DNA of 64,000 bases from Gemmatimonadota bacterium (GCA_028287235.1 JAQBQB010000030.1:372001-436000); one strand, 5' to 3'. Positions 42,109-51,290 are shown, numbered from the stretch's first letter. Translations and numbers: made by a program. The notes: a model not told the origin generated them from the letters alone.

Positions 42109-42480
42109 CTAGTGATTCCAGTTGCCGATGGCCGCGGCCATGAACATCGCCGCGCTCGCCAGAACGGCGGTGACGCCCACGCCGATCGCGACCGCGCGGC
42201 CGACGCCGAGTGCTCCAGAGACGATCAGACTGCGCGGTGCAATCCGGTTGCGGCGCGCCGCCTCGGCTTCGACCAGCCCCCAAGCCCCGTAAATGCCGAC
42301 GGCGACGAAGGCCAGCCCGAGCCACTGCGTTCCGGCGTGACGCAAAAAGAAGCCGGCGTTGATCGTTGCTCCGACGGCCGTGGCGCCGAGCTGCCAGGCG
42401 GATCGCGTGCTGGCCTGCGCCGCGAGCACGTCGAAGATCGTCGATTCCTGCGTCGTACGAACTTCGTGGCGTTCGATCAT
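42109..42480 (-). CDS. Small membrane protein
   Basis: A 123-residue protein with about three helices (GATAVGATINAGFFL, WLGLAFVAVGIYGAWGLVEA, AIGVGVTAVLASAAMFMAAA). ATG 42480 has GGAGG upstream. It may be co-transcribed with the DinB-like gene. No family recognised. Confidence 0.6.
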   Translation of the reverse strand: MIERHEVRTTQESTIFDVLAAQASTRSAWQLGATAVGATINAGFFLRHAGTQWLGLAFVAVGIYGAWGLVEAEAARRNRIAPRSLIVSGALGVGRAVAIGVGVTAVLASAAMFMAAAIGNWNH

Positions 42481-42615
42481 CGTTGCCTCCGCGCCTGCTA
42501 GAAGCTGGTCCCGGCCGTCGTCACCAACCGGTGCCCTGAAGTGCGGCGGTTGGGGATCACTCCATGCTTCCCCACTATGGAGTGACGGAGCGCCGCTCGC
42601 CACTGTCGAACGGAA

Positions 42616-42656
42616 AACAAAAACGTCCGGACCAGGAGGCCCGGACGTTTTTTGTT
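42616..42656. terminator. Bidirectional intrinsic terminator
   Basis: AAACGTCCGG pairs with CCGGACGTTT around a loop, flanked by an A-run and a T-run (AACAAAAACG ... CGTTTTTTGTT). It follows the stop of the leftward beta-propeller gene and fits a terminator on either strand. Confidence 0.85.
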
Positions 42657-42682
42657 CAACCTGCCGAACGAACCAGCAGGAC

Positions 42683-43729
42683 CTAGTGCACGACCGAGAT
42701 GAACCACGCGCCGACGATCGGGCCGCGCGGAGCGCGTCCGCGTCCACCGGCGGGCGGCGTCGCGCTGGCGGGCGCCGGTCCGTACTCCGGCGTGAAGACG
42801 AACGCTGCGTGCTTCGTGTCGTCCACGGCAATCGTCTTGGCGCCGGCCATGGTGGAAACGGTCGAGACCACGGTGTACTTGTCCGGCGAATCCTCGTGCA
42901 CGACCGTGATGTTGCCTTCGCGGCCGCCGGGGATGTACATCAGCTTCTGCGCCTGATCCCATCCGAGCGCGTCCACGCCGTCGCCGTTGGCGATCTTCGC
43001 GACGATCTTGCCCGTCTTCGCGTCGACGACGACCGACGTCTTGCCGCAGCCGGAGAAGATGCGGTTCGTCGTGCGGTCCATGGCGATGCCCGTCGGTCCG
43101 TCGCAGGCTTCGATCGGCCACGTCGCCACGACCTTCCAGGTCTTCGTGTCGATGACGTCGATCGAATTCTTGTCTTCCATGTTGATGAAGATCCGGCCCT
43201 TGCCGTCGCTCACGCCGCCTTCCGGCGCGCCGCTGCTGAGCGTGATCGTCTTCACGACGTCGCCCGTCTTGGCGTCGATGACCACGGCAGTGCCTTCCGG
43301 CTTGCTGTGGTTGATGGTCAGGATCTTGTCGGTCGCGTCGTCATACATGATGCCGTCCAGGCCGTCCTTGCCGGCCGGGATCCGCTTGATGACCGCGAGG
43401 GTCTTCATGTCGAACATGGTCGACGTCGAGTCGCCGGCGTTCGTCGTGAAGCCGTGGCCCGACTTGGGCGCGAAGGCGATGCCGTGCACGCGCGGCGTGT
43501 TCGGGATGTCGCCCACGACCTTGCCCGTGGCGCCGTCGACCACCATCACGTGCGTGGCGCGGGAGATGTACACGCGGCCCGACGACGGATCGGCGGTGAG
43601 ATAGTCAGTGCCACCCTCGCCGCCGATGTTGTACTTCTCGGTCTTGAACGTCTGGGCGGCCATCGCGCTCGGCAGCGCCATGACGGCGGCAGCGAGAACG
43701 GCCTGAATGCCTGCTCGAGTCAGACTCAT
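42683..43729 (-). CDS. Exported YncE/YVTN-type beta-propeller protein
   Basis: A 348-residue exported protein: signal peptide to about SAMAAQ, then repeats of the YVTN/cytochrome-D1-like propeller, such as SGRVYISRATHVMVVDGATG and repeated DAKTGDVV/DAKTGKIV turns. Likely a scaffold or binding propeller; no enzyme is evident. The C-terminus has an RGG-like tract before the end (GGRGRAPRG). Confidence 0.8.
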   Translation of the reverse strand: MSLTRAGIQAVLAAAVMALPSAMAAQTFKTEKYNIGGEGGTDYLTADPSSGRVYISRATHVMVVDGATGKVVGDIPNTPRVHGIAFAPKSGHGFTTNAGDSTSTMFDMKTLAVIKRIPAGKDGLDGIMYDDATDKILTINHSKPEGTAVVIDAKTGDVVKTITLSSGAPEGGVSDGKGRIFINMEDKNSIDVIDTKTWKVVATWPIEACDGPTGIAMDRTTNRIFSGCGKTSVVVDAKTGKIVAKIANGDGVDALGWDQAQKLMYIPGGREGNITVVHEDSPDKYTVVSTVSTMAGAKTIAVDDTKHAAFVFTPEYGPAPASATPPAGGRGRAPRGPIVGAWFISVVH

Positions 43730-44029
43730 ACCAACCTCAATAGGGAATGGGAATCGCGGGGACCGGCAGCGTGAATAGTACGGCCCGAACCTGACGGCGC
43801 GATGACAACTGGACCCCGGACGGCAACGGTGCCGTCACAGCTGGGCCGACGTTCCGGGCTGGCGGCCCGGGAGATTGGGGGGCCCGCCCGGCTGTTCAAC
43901 GGCTTGGCCAGGCCGTACGTTGTCAGGACGACAGCTGAGGTGTCTCCGGAACGCCCGCGGAGGTGGTGCTGCACGCCACGCCATCACCGACGCGCCCCCT
44001 CCGCTAGAGACACCGGGAGAGCGAATCCA
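43730..44029. other. 300-nt divergent intergenic region
   Basis: This region separates the leftward propeller gene and the rightward DUF305 gene and should carry promoters for both. No strong -35/-10 pair, repeat or ORF with coding character stands out; a G/C-rich part lies around 43850-43900. GGGAGAG just before 44030 is the ribosome site of the DUF305 gene. Confidence 0.5.
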
Positions 44030-44680
44030 ATGAACAGATCGTCTCGGTTGACGGTCGTGGCCGGCCTGCTCGCCGCCACCGCCGTGCCAGCGCACAGTGC
44101 CACAGTCCAGCGCCTGACCTCGCGAGGGGCCCAAGCCGGGAGCCCGGCCGCCGGGGCGGACGTCAACCCGGCCGACGTGGCCTTCATGTCCGGCATGATT
44201 CCCCACCACGCCCAGGCGGTGCTCATCGCCGGGTGGGCGGCGTCGCACGGGGCCCGCAAGGACGTTGCGGTACTCTGCGAGCGGATCGTCGTGGGCCAAC
44301 GCGACGAGATCGGCTTGATGCAGTATTGGCTCAAGGAGCACGGCCAGCCGGTTCCCGACGCCAAGTCCACGCACATGACGATGAAGATGGACGGCATGCA
44401 GCACGACATGTTGATGCCGGGCATGTTGAACGACGAGCAGCTCGCCGAATTGGACAAGGCGAGAGGCTCCGATTTCGACCGCCTGTTCCTGCAGGCGATG
44501 ATCGCGCATCACCAGGGCGCGATCACGATGGTCAACGAGCTCCTGGCCTCGCCGGGCGCCGCACAAGACGACGTCGTCTACAGAATGTCCTCTGACGTAT
44601 ACGCCGATCAGACAACCGAGATCGAGCGCATGGGAAAGATGCTCGCCACCGTACCACCACCCGCGGGACGCGCCCCCTGA
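44030..44680 (+). CDS. DUF305-domain exported protein
   Basis: A 216-residue exported protein: signal peptide to about AHSATV, then a four-helix DUF305 domain with two HH pairs, PHHAQAVLIAG and AHHQGAITMVNEL, plus a Met/His-rich segment (MTMKMDGMQHDMLMPGM). The His pairs and Met-rich loop suggest copper or other metal binding (family and composition knowledge). It is 60 nt before the LVIVD gene and probably on the same transcript. Confidence 0.85.
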   Translation: MNRSSRLTVVAGLLAATAVPAHSATVQRLTSRGAQAGSPAAGADVNPADVAFMSGMIPHHAQAVLIAGWAASHGARKDVAVLCERIVVGQRDEIGLMQYWLKEHGQPVPDAKSTHMTMKMDGMQHDMLMPGMLNDEQLAELDKARGSDFDRLFLQAMIAHHQGAITMVNELLASPGAAQDDVVYRMSSDVYADQTTEIERMGKMLATVPPPAGRAP

Positions 44681-44740
44681 TCCCCTGACCGTGTCCCGCT
44701 CCGATTCTCGTTTCCCTGATCCCTCACCGGAGTTCTAGAC

Positions 44741-46639
44741 GTGAAACTCGCCCCCCCGCTCCTTTCCATCTCGCTCGCCGCCGGCTTGTTGTATGCCGCG
44801 GCGTGCGCGTCGACGTCGACTTCGGCGTCGTCGTCGTCGAACATGTCGGCTCCCGACATGTCGATGTCGCCGCCGAGCCCCGACCCGCGCGTGGGACTCC
44901 GCGCCGGCTCCATGGTCAAGTGGTCGAAGGACACCACGAAGAAGACGTTGGCGACGCGCGCCGCCGAAGCGTCGTGGAACATGCGCCTCCTGTCGAACAC
45001 CCCGCCCAATGAGACGTTCATGGGCGTGACGCACTCGGATCTCGCCTTCAAGGGCCCGTACGCCATCCAGGGCAACTACGACGGCTACCAGATCTTCGAC
45101 ATCTCGAATCCGAGAAAGCCGTCGCTGTACGACGAATACGTGTGCCGCGGCTCGCAGAGCGACGTGTCCGTCTATCAGAACCTGATCTTCGTGTCGGGTG
45201 AAGCCACGAGCGGCCGTCTCGATTGCGGCCTGCAGGGCATCCAGGACTCGATCAGCAAAGAGCGGTTCCGCGGCATCCGTATCTTCGACGCCACGGATCT
45301 CAAGCATCCGAAGTACATCGCCAGCGTGCAGACCTGCCGCGGCTCGCACACGCATACCGTTGTCGAAGATCCGAACGACAAGAACAACGTCTACGTCTAC
45401 ATCTCGGGCTCGTCGGGCGTTCGTCCGGCCGCCGAGCTCGCGGGGTGCGTGGATCTCGCGCCCGATCAGGATCCGAACGGCGAGCAGTTCCGCATTGAAG
45501 TGATCCAGGTGCCGCTCGCGCACCCGGAGCAGGCGCACGTGATCACGAAGCCGGGCATCCTCACGGACCTCGCACCGGCACCGCGCAACAACTCGCGTAC
45601 GGCACAGGATTCGATCGACCGTGCGGCGCAGGCGGCTGCGCGCGGTGGTGCAGGTGGACGCGGTGGCCCGCCGGGCGGCGGTCGTGGACGGGGCAACGCT
45701 CCTCCGCGCGGACCGGTGCAGTGCCACGACATCACGGTCTATCCGGCGGTGGGCCTGGCCGGCGGCGCGTGCGGCGGTTACGGACTCCTGCTCGACATCA
45801 GCGACGTGAAGAACCCGAAGCGTCTCTACGCGGCGGCCGATTCGAACATGTCCTTCTGGCATTCGGCCACGTTCAGCAACGACGGCTCGAAGGTTCTGTT
45901 CAGCGACGAGTGGGGCGGTGGTTCGGCTCCGCGTTGCCGCTCGACCGACAAGTACGAGTGGGGCGCCGACGCGCTCTTCACGATCGTCAACAAGCAGACG
46001 GTCTTCCAGAGCTACTACAAGATGCCCGCCGCGCAGACGCAGTTCGAGAATTGCGTCGCCCACAACGGCTCGCTGATTCCGATCCCGGGACGCGAAGTGA
46101 TGGTGCAGGCGTGGTATCAGGGCGGCCTGTCGATCTTCGATTGGAGCAACACGGCGCACCCGAAGGAGATCGCGTTCTTCGACCGCGGTCCGATCGACAC
46201 GATAACGGTCGGCGCGAGCGCCGGTTCGTGGTCGGCGTACTGGTACAACGGCGTCATCGTGAGCTCCGAGATCGGCCGCGGCCTCGACATCTTCGAGATC
46301 ACGCCGAGCGCGTTCATCTCGCAGAACGAGATCGACGCGGCGAAGACGGTGCACTTCGACTACCTGAACGTGCAGGGCCAGCAGAAGATGGTGTGGCCGG
46401 CGAGCTTCTCGCTCTCCCGCGCCTACCTCGACCAGCTCGCCCGCAACAACGGTCAGACGCCGGACAAGATCGCGGCTGCTCGCACCGGGCTCGCGAACGC
46501 CGAGAAGCTCTCCGGTCAGGCGCGGAAGGATGCGCTGGCGGCGCTGGCGACTCAGCTCCACACCGACGCGCAGGGCGCGGCGGACGCACCCAGAGCGCAC
46601 AAGCTGGCGTTCTCGGTGGGCGATCTGGCGAAGATGTAG
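44741..46639 (+). CDS. LVIVD-repeat lipoprotein
   Basis: A 632-residue protein with a lipoprotein signal (Cys22 in YAAACAS) and a propeller of LVIVD-type repeats (YDGYQIFDISNPRKPSLYD, IRIFDATDLKHPKYIASV, LLLDISDVKNPKRLYAA). A Met/Ser/Asp stretch (NMSAPDMSMSPPSP) follows the signal. An RGG-like tract is at nt 45640-45715. GTG 44741 with GGAG upstream. Function unknown; cell-surface propeller. A terminator follows at 46667. Confidence 0.8.
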   Translation: MKLAPPLLSISLAAGLLYAAACASTSTSASSSSNMSAPDMSMSPPSPDPRVGLRAGSMVKWSKDTTKKTLATRAAEASWNMRLLSNTPPNETFMGVTHSDLAFKGPYAIQGNYDGYQIFDISNPRKPSLYDEYVCRGSQSDVSVYQNLIFVSGEATSGRLDCGLQGIQDSISKERFRGIRIFDATDLKHPKYIASVQTCRGSHTHTVVEDPNDKNNVYVYISGSSGVRPAAELAGCVDLAPDQDPNGEQFRIEVIQVPLAHPEQAHVITKPGILTDLAPAPRNNSRTAQDSIDRAAQAAARGGAGGRGGPPGGGRGRGNAPPRGPVQCHDITVYPAVGLAGGACGGYGLLLDISDVKNPKRLYAAADSNMSFWHSATFSNDGSKVLFSDEWGGGSAPRCRSTDKYEWGADALFTIVNKQTVFQSYYKMPAAQTQFENCVAHNGSLIPIPGREVMVQAWYQGGLSIFDWSNTAHPKEIAFFDRGPIDTITVGASAGSWSAYWYNGVIVSSEIGRGLDIFEITPSAFISQNEIDAAKTVHFDYLNVQGQQKMVWPASFSLSRAYLDQLARNNGQTPDKIAAARTGLANAEKLSGQARKDALAALATQLHTDAQGAADAPRAHKLAFSVGDLAKM

Positions 46640-46666
46640 TGTCGGGCTTCGCCTGACCTAAGAAAG

Positions 46667-46703
46667 CGCGGGCCCAGGCAACTGCCTGGGCCCGCGTTGT
46701 TGC
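46667..46703 (+). terminator. Intrinsic terminator of the LVIVD gene
   Basis: CGCGGGCCCAGG pairs with CCTGGGCCCGCG around a 6-nt loop and is followed by TTGTTG. A strong stem, weak U-tract. Confidence 0.75.
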
Positions 46704-46710
46704 GGGCTGC

Positions 46711-46846
46711 CGTTCTGCGTTGTCCGTTTTCCGTTGTCCGTTGTCCGTGGGGCAAACTGCTTGACACACCGTCCCCGGGCCAAGCGAAGAACCTGGCGAG
46801 CAACGGAAAACGCTCAACGGACAACTCAAAACGGAAAACGGCAGCC
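46711..46846. repeat. Heptamer-periodic inverted array (element d)
   Basis: From 46711 five units in strict 7-nt register read CGTTCTG, CGTTGTC, CGTTTTC, CGTTGTC, CGTTGTC. After a core of about 50 nt the right arm (46799-46840) gives GAAAACG, CTCAACG, GACAACT, CAAAACG, GAAAACG in register, the inverse complement. It lies between the LVIVD terminator and the glutaminyl cyclase gene. Best example of the element type at 433, 15817 and 29835. Confidence 0.8.
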
Positions 46847-46887
46847 TGCAGGGGCGAAGTCGCTCGCGCCCGGCGACAAGGGCGGCG

Positions 46888-47796
46888 TTACCTTCGCCCC
46901 GCGTTCGCAACGCCCACGGCTTTTTCTCGATTCACCTGGAACAGCCGCGGCCACAGCTTGCCCGTCATCAACAACCGATCGCTCGTCGAATCGTACGCGA
47001 TGCCGTTCGCGACTCCTCCGCGGGCGGCCACATCCTTTCGCTCCGCCGGCGTGAGCAGCGTCCCGACGTCGATCCACCCGACCACTCGTCCGCTCGTTGG
47101 ATCGATACGCGCGACGAAGTCGGTCTCGTACACGTTCGCCCACAGCTCGCCGCGGACCCACTCCAACTCATTGAGCATCCACACCGGCGAGCCGGCCTCG
47201 CTCACCTGAATGGTTCGTTCAACGTGAAAGCTCGCTGGGTCGATTACGCGAATGCGGCTCGTGCCGTCGCTCAGATACAGCGTACGTCCATCGGTCGCGA
47301 GCCCCCATCCTTCGCCCGCGTAGTGAAAGCTGTCCACGGGCGCGAGCGTCGCCGCGTCGTACACGTGGCCGAGCCCAGCTTTCCAGGTGAGTAGATACAG
47401 GCGCGAGCCGATCACGGCGATCCCTTCGCCGAACTCGGTGAGCCCCAACGGTGTTCGGTGACGGACCACTCCGGTCGCGGCGTCGACGTTGCGTACGTCG
47501 GAGGAGCCCTCGCGGCCCACGCTCTCGAGCAGGCGGCCGCGATCGAGCACGAGTCCCTGCGTGTAGGCGCCGGTGTCGTGCGGCCAGCTCCTGATTGCGT
47601 ACGCGGCCGCGCGAGGCGTGGCGGCGTTGAATGGAATGGCTGGCGGCTGCGCGTCGGCGTTCGTCTGTTTCGGCGGCATCATGCCCGGCAGCAGCGCAGG
47701 CGCCTTGCCGTCGGAGCTCTCGGCATCGTCGTGGCCGCACGCCATGAAGGCGAGTGCCGCCGCGACGCAGGCGACGAGCTGCCGCACCGGCTTCAC
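46888..47796 (-). CDS. Glutaminyl-peptide cyclotransferase-like lipoprotein
   Basis: A 302-residue protein. The signal VKPVRQLVACVAAALAFMAC gives a lipobox at FMAC. The mature part is a beta-propeller with YTQGLVLDRGRLLES, LWANVYETDFVARIDP and LLMTGKLWPRLFQV, motifs of the bacterial/plant-type glutaminyl cyclase, which forms pyroglutamate at peptide N-termini. GTG 47796 overlaps the cyclophilin stop by 4 nt. Last gene of the operon. Confidence 0.85.
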   Translation of the reverse strand: MKPVRQLVACVAAALAFMACGHDDAESSDGKAPALLPGMMPPKQTNADAQPPAIPFNAATPRAAAYAIRSWPHDTGAYTQGLVLDRGRLLESVGREGSSDVRNVDAATGVVRHRTPLGLTEFGEGIAVIGSRLYLLTWKAGLGHVYDAATLAPVDSFHYAGEGWGLATDGRTLYLSDGTSRIRVIDPASFHVERTIQVSEAGSPVWMLNELEWVRGELWANVYETDFVARIDPTSGRVVGWIDVGTLLTPAERKDVAARGGVANGIAYDSTSDRLLMTGKLWPRLFQVNREKAVGVANAGRR

Positions 47797-49235
47797 TCCC
47801 GGCCGGCGCGAAGCTCGGCGATCGAGGCGATCGTGTCGCCCTCGAGAATTCCGTCGGCGACGCCGATGCCCTCGACGATCTCGCCGAATAGGCTGTATTC
47901 GCCGTTCAATCGCAGATTGTCGCGGAGGTTCACGAACCACTGCGCGTCGCCGGTGTCGTGGCCGCGCGTGCTCATGCCGACGGTGCCTCGCACGTGCGGC
48001 ACCGTTCCGAGCTCGTCGCGAAAGAACTGCGGTAGTCCGATGAACTCGTTCGCCCCGGGGCCTCCGCCCTGAATCAAGAAGTCCGGCTCGACGCGATGCC
48101 ACGCCAGGCCGTCGTAGTAGCCGGCGCGCGCAAGGGCGAGCACGCGCGCCGCCATCATCGGCGCGACGTCGCCGCGCAGGCGGACCACGAACGACCCGCC
48201 GCCGCTTGCCGGCGACAAGGTGACGCGCAACCGCACGTCGCTTCCCAGCGCGAGTGCAACGGCGCGCGGTGGAAGCTCGCTGCGAACCGGCGGCGGGCGA
48301 TCTTCGCTCGCCGGACGACCCGCCGCCTCCAACAGCGCCACGCGCGCGTCGCGCGCCGGCGCGTTCTGCCGCGCGACCCATCGGTCAAAGGCGGCGCTGG
48401 CGGCGGCGCGGGCATCGGAGCGCGGCGAACCCTTGAGCGCGATCGCGGCGGCTCGCACGGCCTGTGCGCCGGTGGCGGACAGCGCAGCGATGAAGACGGC
48501 GTCGTCGGTGTGGCCCGCGAGCTTGGACAGTCCGCCGATCGCCGCTTCCTTCACGTTGTCGTCCGCGTCGCGCGCGAGCGTGCGAAGTGTCGCGGTGTCG
48601 GACAGCGCGGCGGCGGCGCGCGCCGCGTACATGCGCACCTGCCATTGCTCGTGCGTCGCGAGCTTTGCGGTGGGTGCGCGGGCGTCGGCGGGGTGCAGGC
48701 GCGCCAGCGCGACCAGCGCATGGGCCGCGGCGTGCCATGAGACACCGTCCGCGGCGCGATTGGACGCGTGGACCGGCAGAGCATCGATCCACCCGCGAAG
48801 CGTCGCGACGATTGGCTCGTCGGCGGCGCAAGAAGCGTCGAGCAAGTCGGCGGCGCGCAGCCGTACGGCCCACGTCATGTCGGAAAGCGCGGTCTGCAGC
48901 GCGCCGCAGTTGGCGCGCTGTGCCGTGAGCGCGCGAAAGCGCAATTGCCACGCGGCTTCGGGCCACACGGTGGGAGCGGGAAGCGCCGGCAGGGAGTTGC
49001 GCGCCGCGAAACCCGAATCGGCGATGCGTCCTCGCGCACGCTGCGCGAGGACGCGAATTCTCGTGTCGGGGTGGCGCAATCCATCCGCCAGCGCACCGTC
49101 GGACGCGTCTCGCCGATCTTCGGCGAGCAGAATGCGTCCGACGAGCGCCGAGTCGGCGGAGGTGAGCGTCGAGCGTTGCGCGAGCGCCGCCGCCGGCAGC
49201 GCAACCAACGCGGCAAGCAGCAGCGATCGCATCAC
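47793..49235 (-). CDS. Exported cyclophilin-type peptidyl-prolyl isomerase with HEAT-like repeats
   Basis: A 480-residue protein: signal peptide to about LAQRST, then an alpha-helical HEAT-like region (residues about 30-310; repeats such as LRHPDTRIRVLAQRARGRI, DADDNVKEAAIGGLSKLAG), then a cyclophilin domain from about 330 (GYYDGLAWHRVEPDFLIQGG, GTVGMSTRGHDTGDAQWFVN). It should isomerise Xaa-Pro bonds in the periplasm. It overlaps both neighbours by 4 nt. Confidence 0.88.
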   Translation of the reverse strand: MMRSLLLAALVALPAAALAQRSTLTSADSALVGRILLAEDRRDASDGALADGLRHPDTRIRVLAQRARGRIADSGFAARNSLPALPAPTVWPEAAWQLRFRALTAQRANCGALQTALSDMTWAVRLRAADLLDASCAADEPIVATLRGWIDALPVHASNRAADGVSWHAAAHALVALARLHPADARAPTAKLATHEQWQVRMYAARAAAALSDTATLRTLARDADDNVKEAAIGGLSKLAGHTDDAVFIAALSATGAQAVRAAAIALKGSPRSDARAAASAAFDRWVARQNAPARDARVALLEAAGRPASEDRPPPVRSELPPRAVALALGSDVRLRVTLSPASGGGSFVVRLRGDVAPMMAARVLALARAGYYDGLAWHRVEPDFLIQGGGPGANEFIGLPQFFRDELGTVPHVRGTVGMSTRGHDTGDAQWFVNLRDNLRLNGEYSLFGEIVEGIGVADGILEGDTIASIAELRAGRE

Positions 49236-50200
49236 TTCACTCCGAGATTCTTCTTCAGGAATTCCACGGTGCGCGGCCAGGCGTCCTTCGTCGCGGCGAG
49301 GTTGGCCGCTTCTTCGGCAGGATCGCGCGTTGCCTTCGGATCATCCTGGGCGCGAAGGAAGCCGTGCGTCGCGCCTTCATAGTTGATCCCCAGGTAGCTC
49401 TTGCCCATCGCCTTCATCGCGGAGTCGATCGCGGGCATCGCCGCGCCGATGCGGGCGTCCTTCGAGCCGCTCAGCAACATCGTCGGTGTCTTGATCTTCG
49501 CCAGGGAATCGGCGATCGGCACCGCGCCATTCATGTATGGCGTGCCGTAGAAGCCGACGCCGCCGACAAACCCTGGTGCGCCGCCATTCGTGGCGTGCAT
49601 GAACACGGTCTGTCCACCCCAACAATACCCGATCACCGCGTACTTGGGCGCCGCCGACGCCTGTGACATGGCGTACGTGGCTGCCGCGGTGATGCCGCGA
49701 TTGCGCTCCGCGGAGGAAACGCCACGAATGAGCTTCTGCGCCGAATCACCCGGCAGCTCGTCGGTGCTCGGACCACCTCGGACGCGCGACTCCAGATCGG
49801 GCGCGATGGCGATGAACCCGTCGGCCGCAACCTGATCGGCCACGCCTCGCACCCACGTCGAGAGCCCGAAGATCTCGTGCACCACGACAACGACCGGCGT
49901 CTTTGCGCGCGACGTGGTCGGATAGACGACCCACGCCATCAGCGAATCCTTCGAGCCCGGCTCCCACGCGATCTTCACCCACTCCGAGTGGCGCGGGCTC
50001 GCCTTGAGCCGGGCGGGCGCGTTGTTGTTGCTCGCCGGCAGGTTCGGCGCGCCCTGGTTACCGCCAACCGCTGCGGACGGAGCGGCGAGATCGCCCGCCG
50101 ACATGTGTGACATGTGCTCGTCGGCCGGCATTGGGTGATGACACGCCGAGACGACGCCGGCGACGACACAACTTCCGGCGAGAACGCGAAGGAAGGACAT
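49232..50200 (-). CDS. Dienelactone-hydrolase-family lipoprotein
   Basis: A 322-residue exported alpha/beta-hydrolase. The signal MSFLRVLAGSCVVAGVVSAC has a lipobox VSAC. The nucleophile is Cys193 in GYCWGGQ, as in dienelactone hydrolases; GSKDARIG and THGFLR supply the Asp and His region. Likely substrate is an ester or lactone in the periplasm. It heads the leftward hydrolase/cyclophilin/cyclase operon. A Met/His stretch (DEHMSHMSAGD) follows the signal. Confidence 0.85.
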   Translation of the reverse strand: MSFLRVLAGSCVVAGVVSACHHPMPADEHMSHMSAGDLAAPSAAVGGNQGAPNLPASNNNAPARLKASPRHSEWVKIAWEPGSKDSLMAWVVYPTTSRAKTPVVVVVHEIFGLSTWVRGVADQVAADGFIAIAPDLESRVRGGPSTDELPGDSAQKLIRGVSSAERNRGITAAATYAMSQASAAPKYAVIGYCWGGQTVFMHATNGGAPGFVGGVGFYGTPYMNGAVPIADSLAKIKTPTMLLSGSKDARIGAAMPAIDSAMKAMGKSYLGINYEGATHGFLRAQDDPKATRDPAEEAANLAATKDAWPRTVEFLKKNLGVK

Positions 50201-50321
50201 GGAGAGCTCCGATCGACAAAACGTGAGATGGCGCCGGCCGCGGTTGGCGACGCCACGTGCTAGAGAATAGAGCGCCGGCGCAGTGCCGGGAAGAGAGTTA
50301 CTCACGGGCGGCAAAAACAGT

Positions 50322-50993
50322 TCACCCCCCGGCGCGCGCCACGAGGAGGTAGTGCCACGCTCCGGAGGTGACGTGGGCGCGGACCTTCGTCTCCTCCACC
50401 GTGAGGCCGGCGCGCCGGAGGCTCTTCTCGAATGCCGGATCGCGATCGGCCAACCAGTAGGCGAGCCACCCGCCTGGGCGCAGCGCAGCGGCGGCCATCT
50501 CGATTCCAGCCGTTCGATAGAGCGCCGCATTACCGCGCGTGGTCAACGGATCGGCACCGTTGTCGACGTCGAGGAGAATCGCGTCGAATGTTCGCGGGTT
50601 GGACTTCAGTACGTTCGCAACGTCGTCGTGGCGCAAGTCTACCCGCGCGTCGCGCAATGCCGCGGCGCCAAGCGGGTATTCGGGATCGAGATTCCAGTCG
50701 ATCACCTCCTGCACGATCTCCACGACCGTGACGCGCGCGTCGGCCGCGAGCGAGCGGAGCGCGGCCTCGAGCGTAAAACCAAGGCCCAGCCCGCCGATGA
50801 GCACGCGCGCGCCGGCGACCTGCCGCAAGGGTTCGCAGACGAGCTCTCCGAATCTCTCTTCCGAGTGATGCCGCCGCGTGGACATGAGCTCCACGCCGTG
50901 CACGCGAATGCTGTATGCACCATCGTGCCGCAAGAATGTCAGGACGGTGCCGTCCGGCGCCGTCGCCTCGCCGAGGCGCTCCGTTTTTTTCAC
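50322..50993 (-). CDS. Spermidine-synthase-like methyltransferase
   Basis: A 223-residue Rossmann-fold protein. ARVLIGGLGLGFTLEAAL is the SAM/dcSAM loop, TVVEIVQEVIDWN the acidic strand, and FDAILLDVDNGAD the later motif. It resembles SpeE-type and related class-I methyltransferases; the polyamine function is not certain. GTG 50993 has GAGGAG about 9 nt upstream. It is separated from the hydrolase operon by 121 nt. Confidence 0.8.
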   Translation of the reverse strand: MKKTERLGEATAPDGTVLTFLRHDGAYSIRVHGVELMSTRRHHSEERFGELVCEPLRQVAGARVLIGGLGLGFTLEAALRSLAADARVTVVEIVQEVIDWNLDPEYPLGAAALRDARVDLRHDDVANVLKSNPRTFDAILLDVDNGADPLTTRGNAALYRTAGIEMAAAALRPGGWLAYWLADRDPAFEKSLRRAGLTVEETKVRAHVTSGAWHYLLVARAGG

Positions 50994-51242
50994 GTCGATT
51001 CGTCTCCTCGTCGGATTGACCGTCGATTTCGTACGGCACAGTCTCGCGCAATCGTGATCATCCCGACCGCTTCCTTCACATAAGACAGTAGCATGATGCG
51101 CCGGTAACTCCGCCACAGCATCGCGCAAGCGGACCGCCGGTCGTTCCCGCCCGGCAATCTTCCCTCGCCGTTGGTCGACCGGAACAAACCGTACTTCATG
51201 GGTTGCTTGCCGGGTGCGTGCTCGGAGGACGTGAAAACGAAA

Positions 51243-51278
51243 ACGGCCACGGCGGAAGATCGCCGTGGCCGTCTTTTT
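51243..51278. terminator. Bidirectional intrinsic terminator
   Basis: ACGGCCACGGCG pairs with CGCCGTGGCCGT around a 6-nt loop and is followed by TTTTTT; A-rich DNA upstream serves the other strand. It lies 12 nt past the stop of the VOC gene at 51291. Confidence 0.88.
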
Positions 51279-51290
51279 TCGGGCGACGCG

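Noticed and set aside
50990-51199. Leftward 69-codon frame overlapping the methyltransferase GTG by 4 nt
   Set aside because: The overlap is attractive, but there is no ribosome site, third codon positions look random, and no recognisable protein results. A better sign of coding would be needed.
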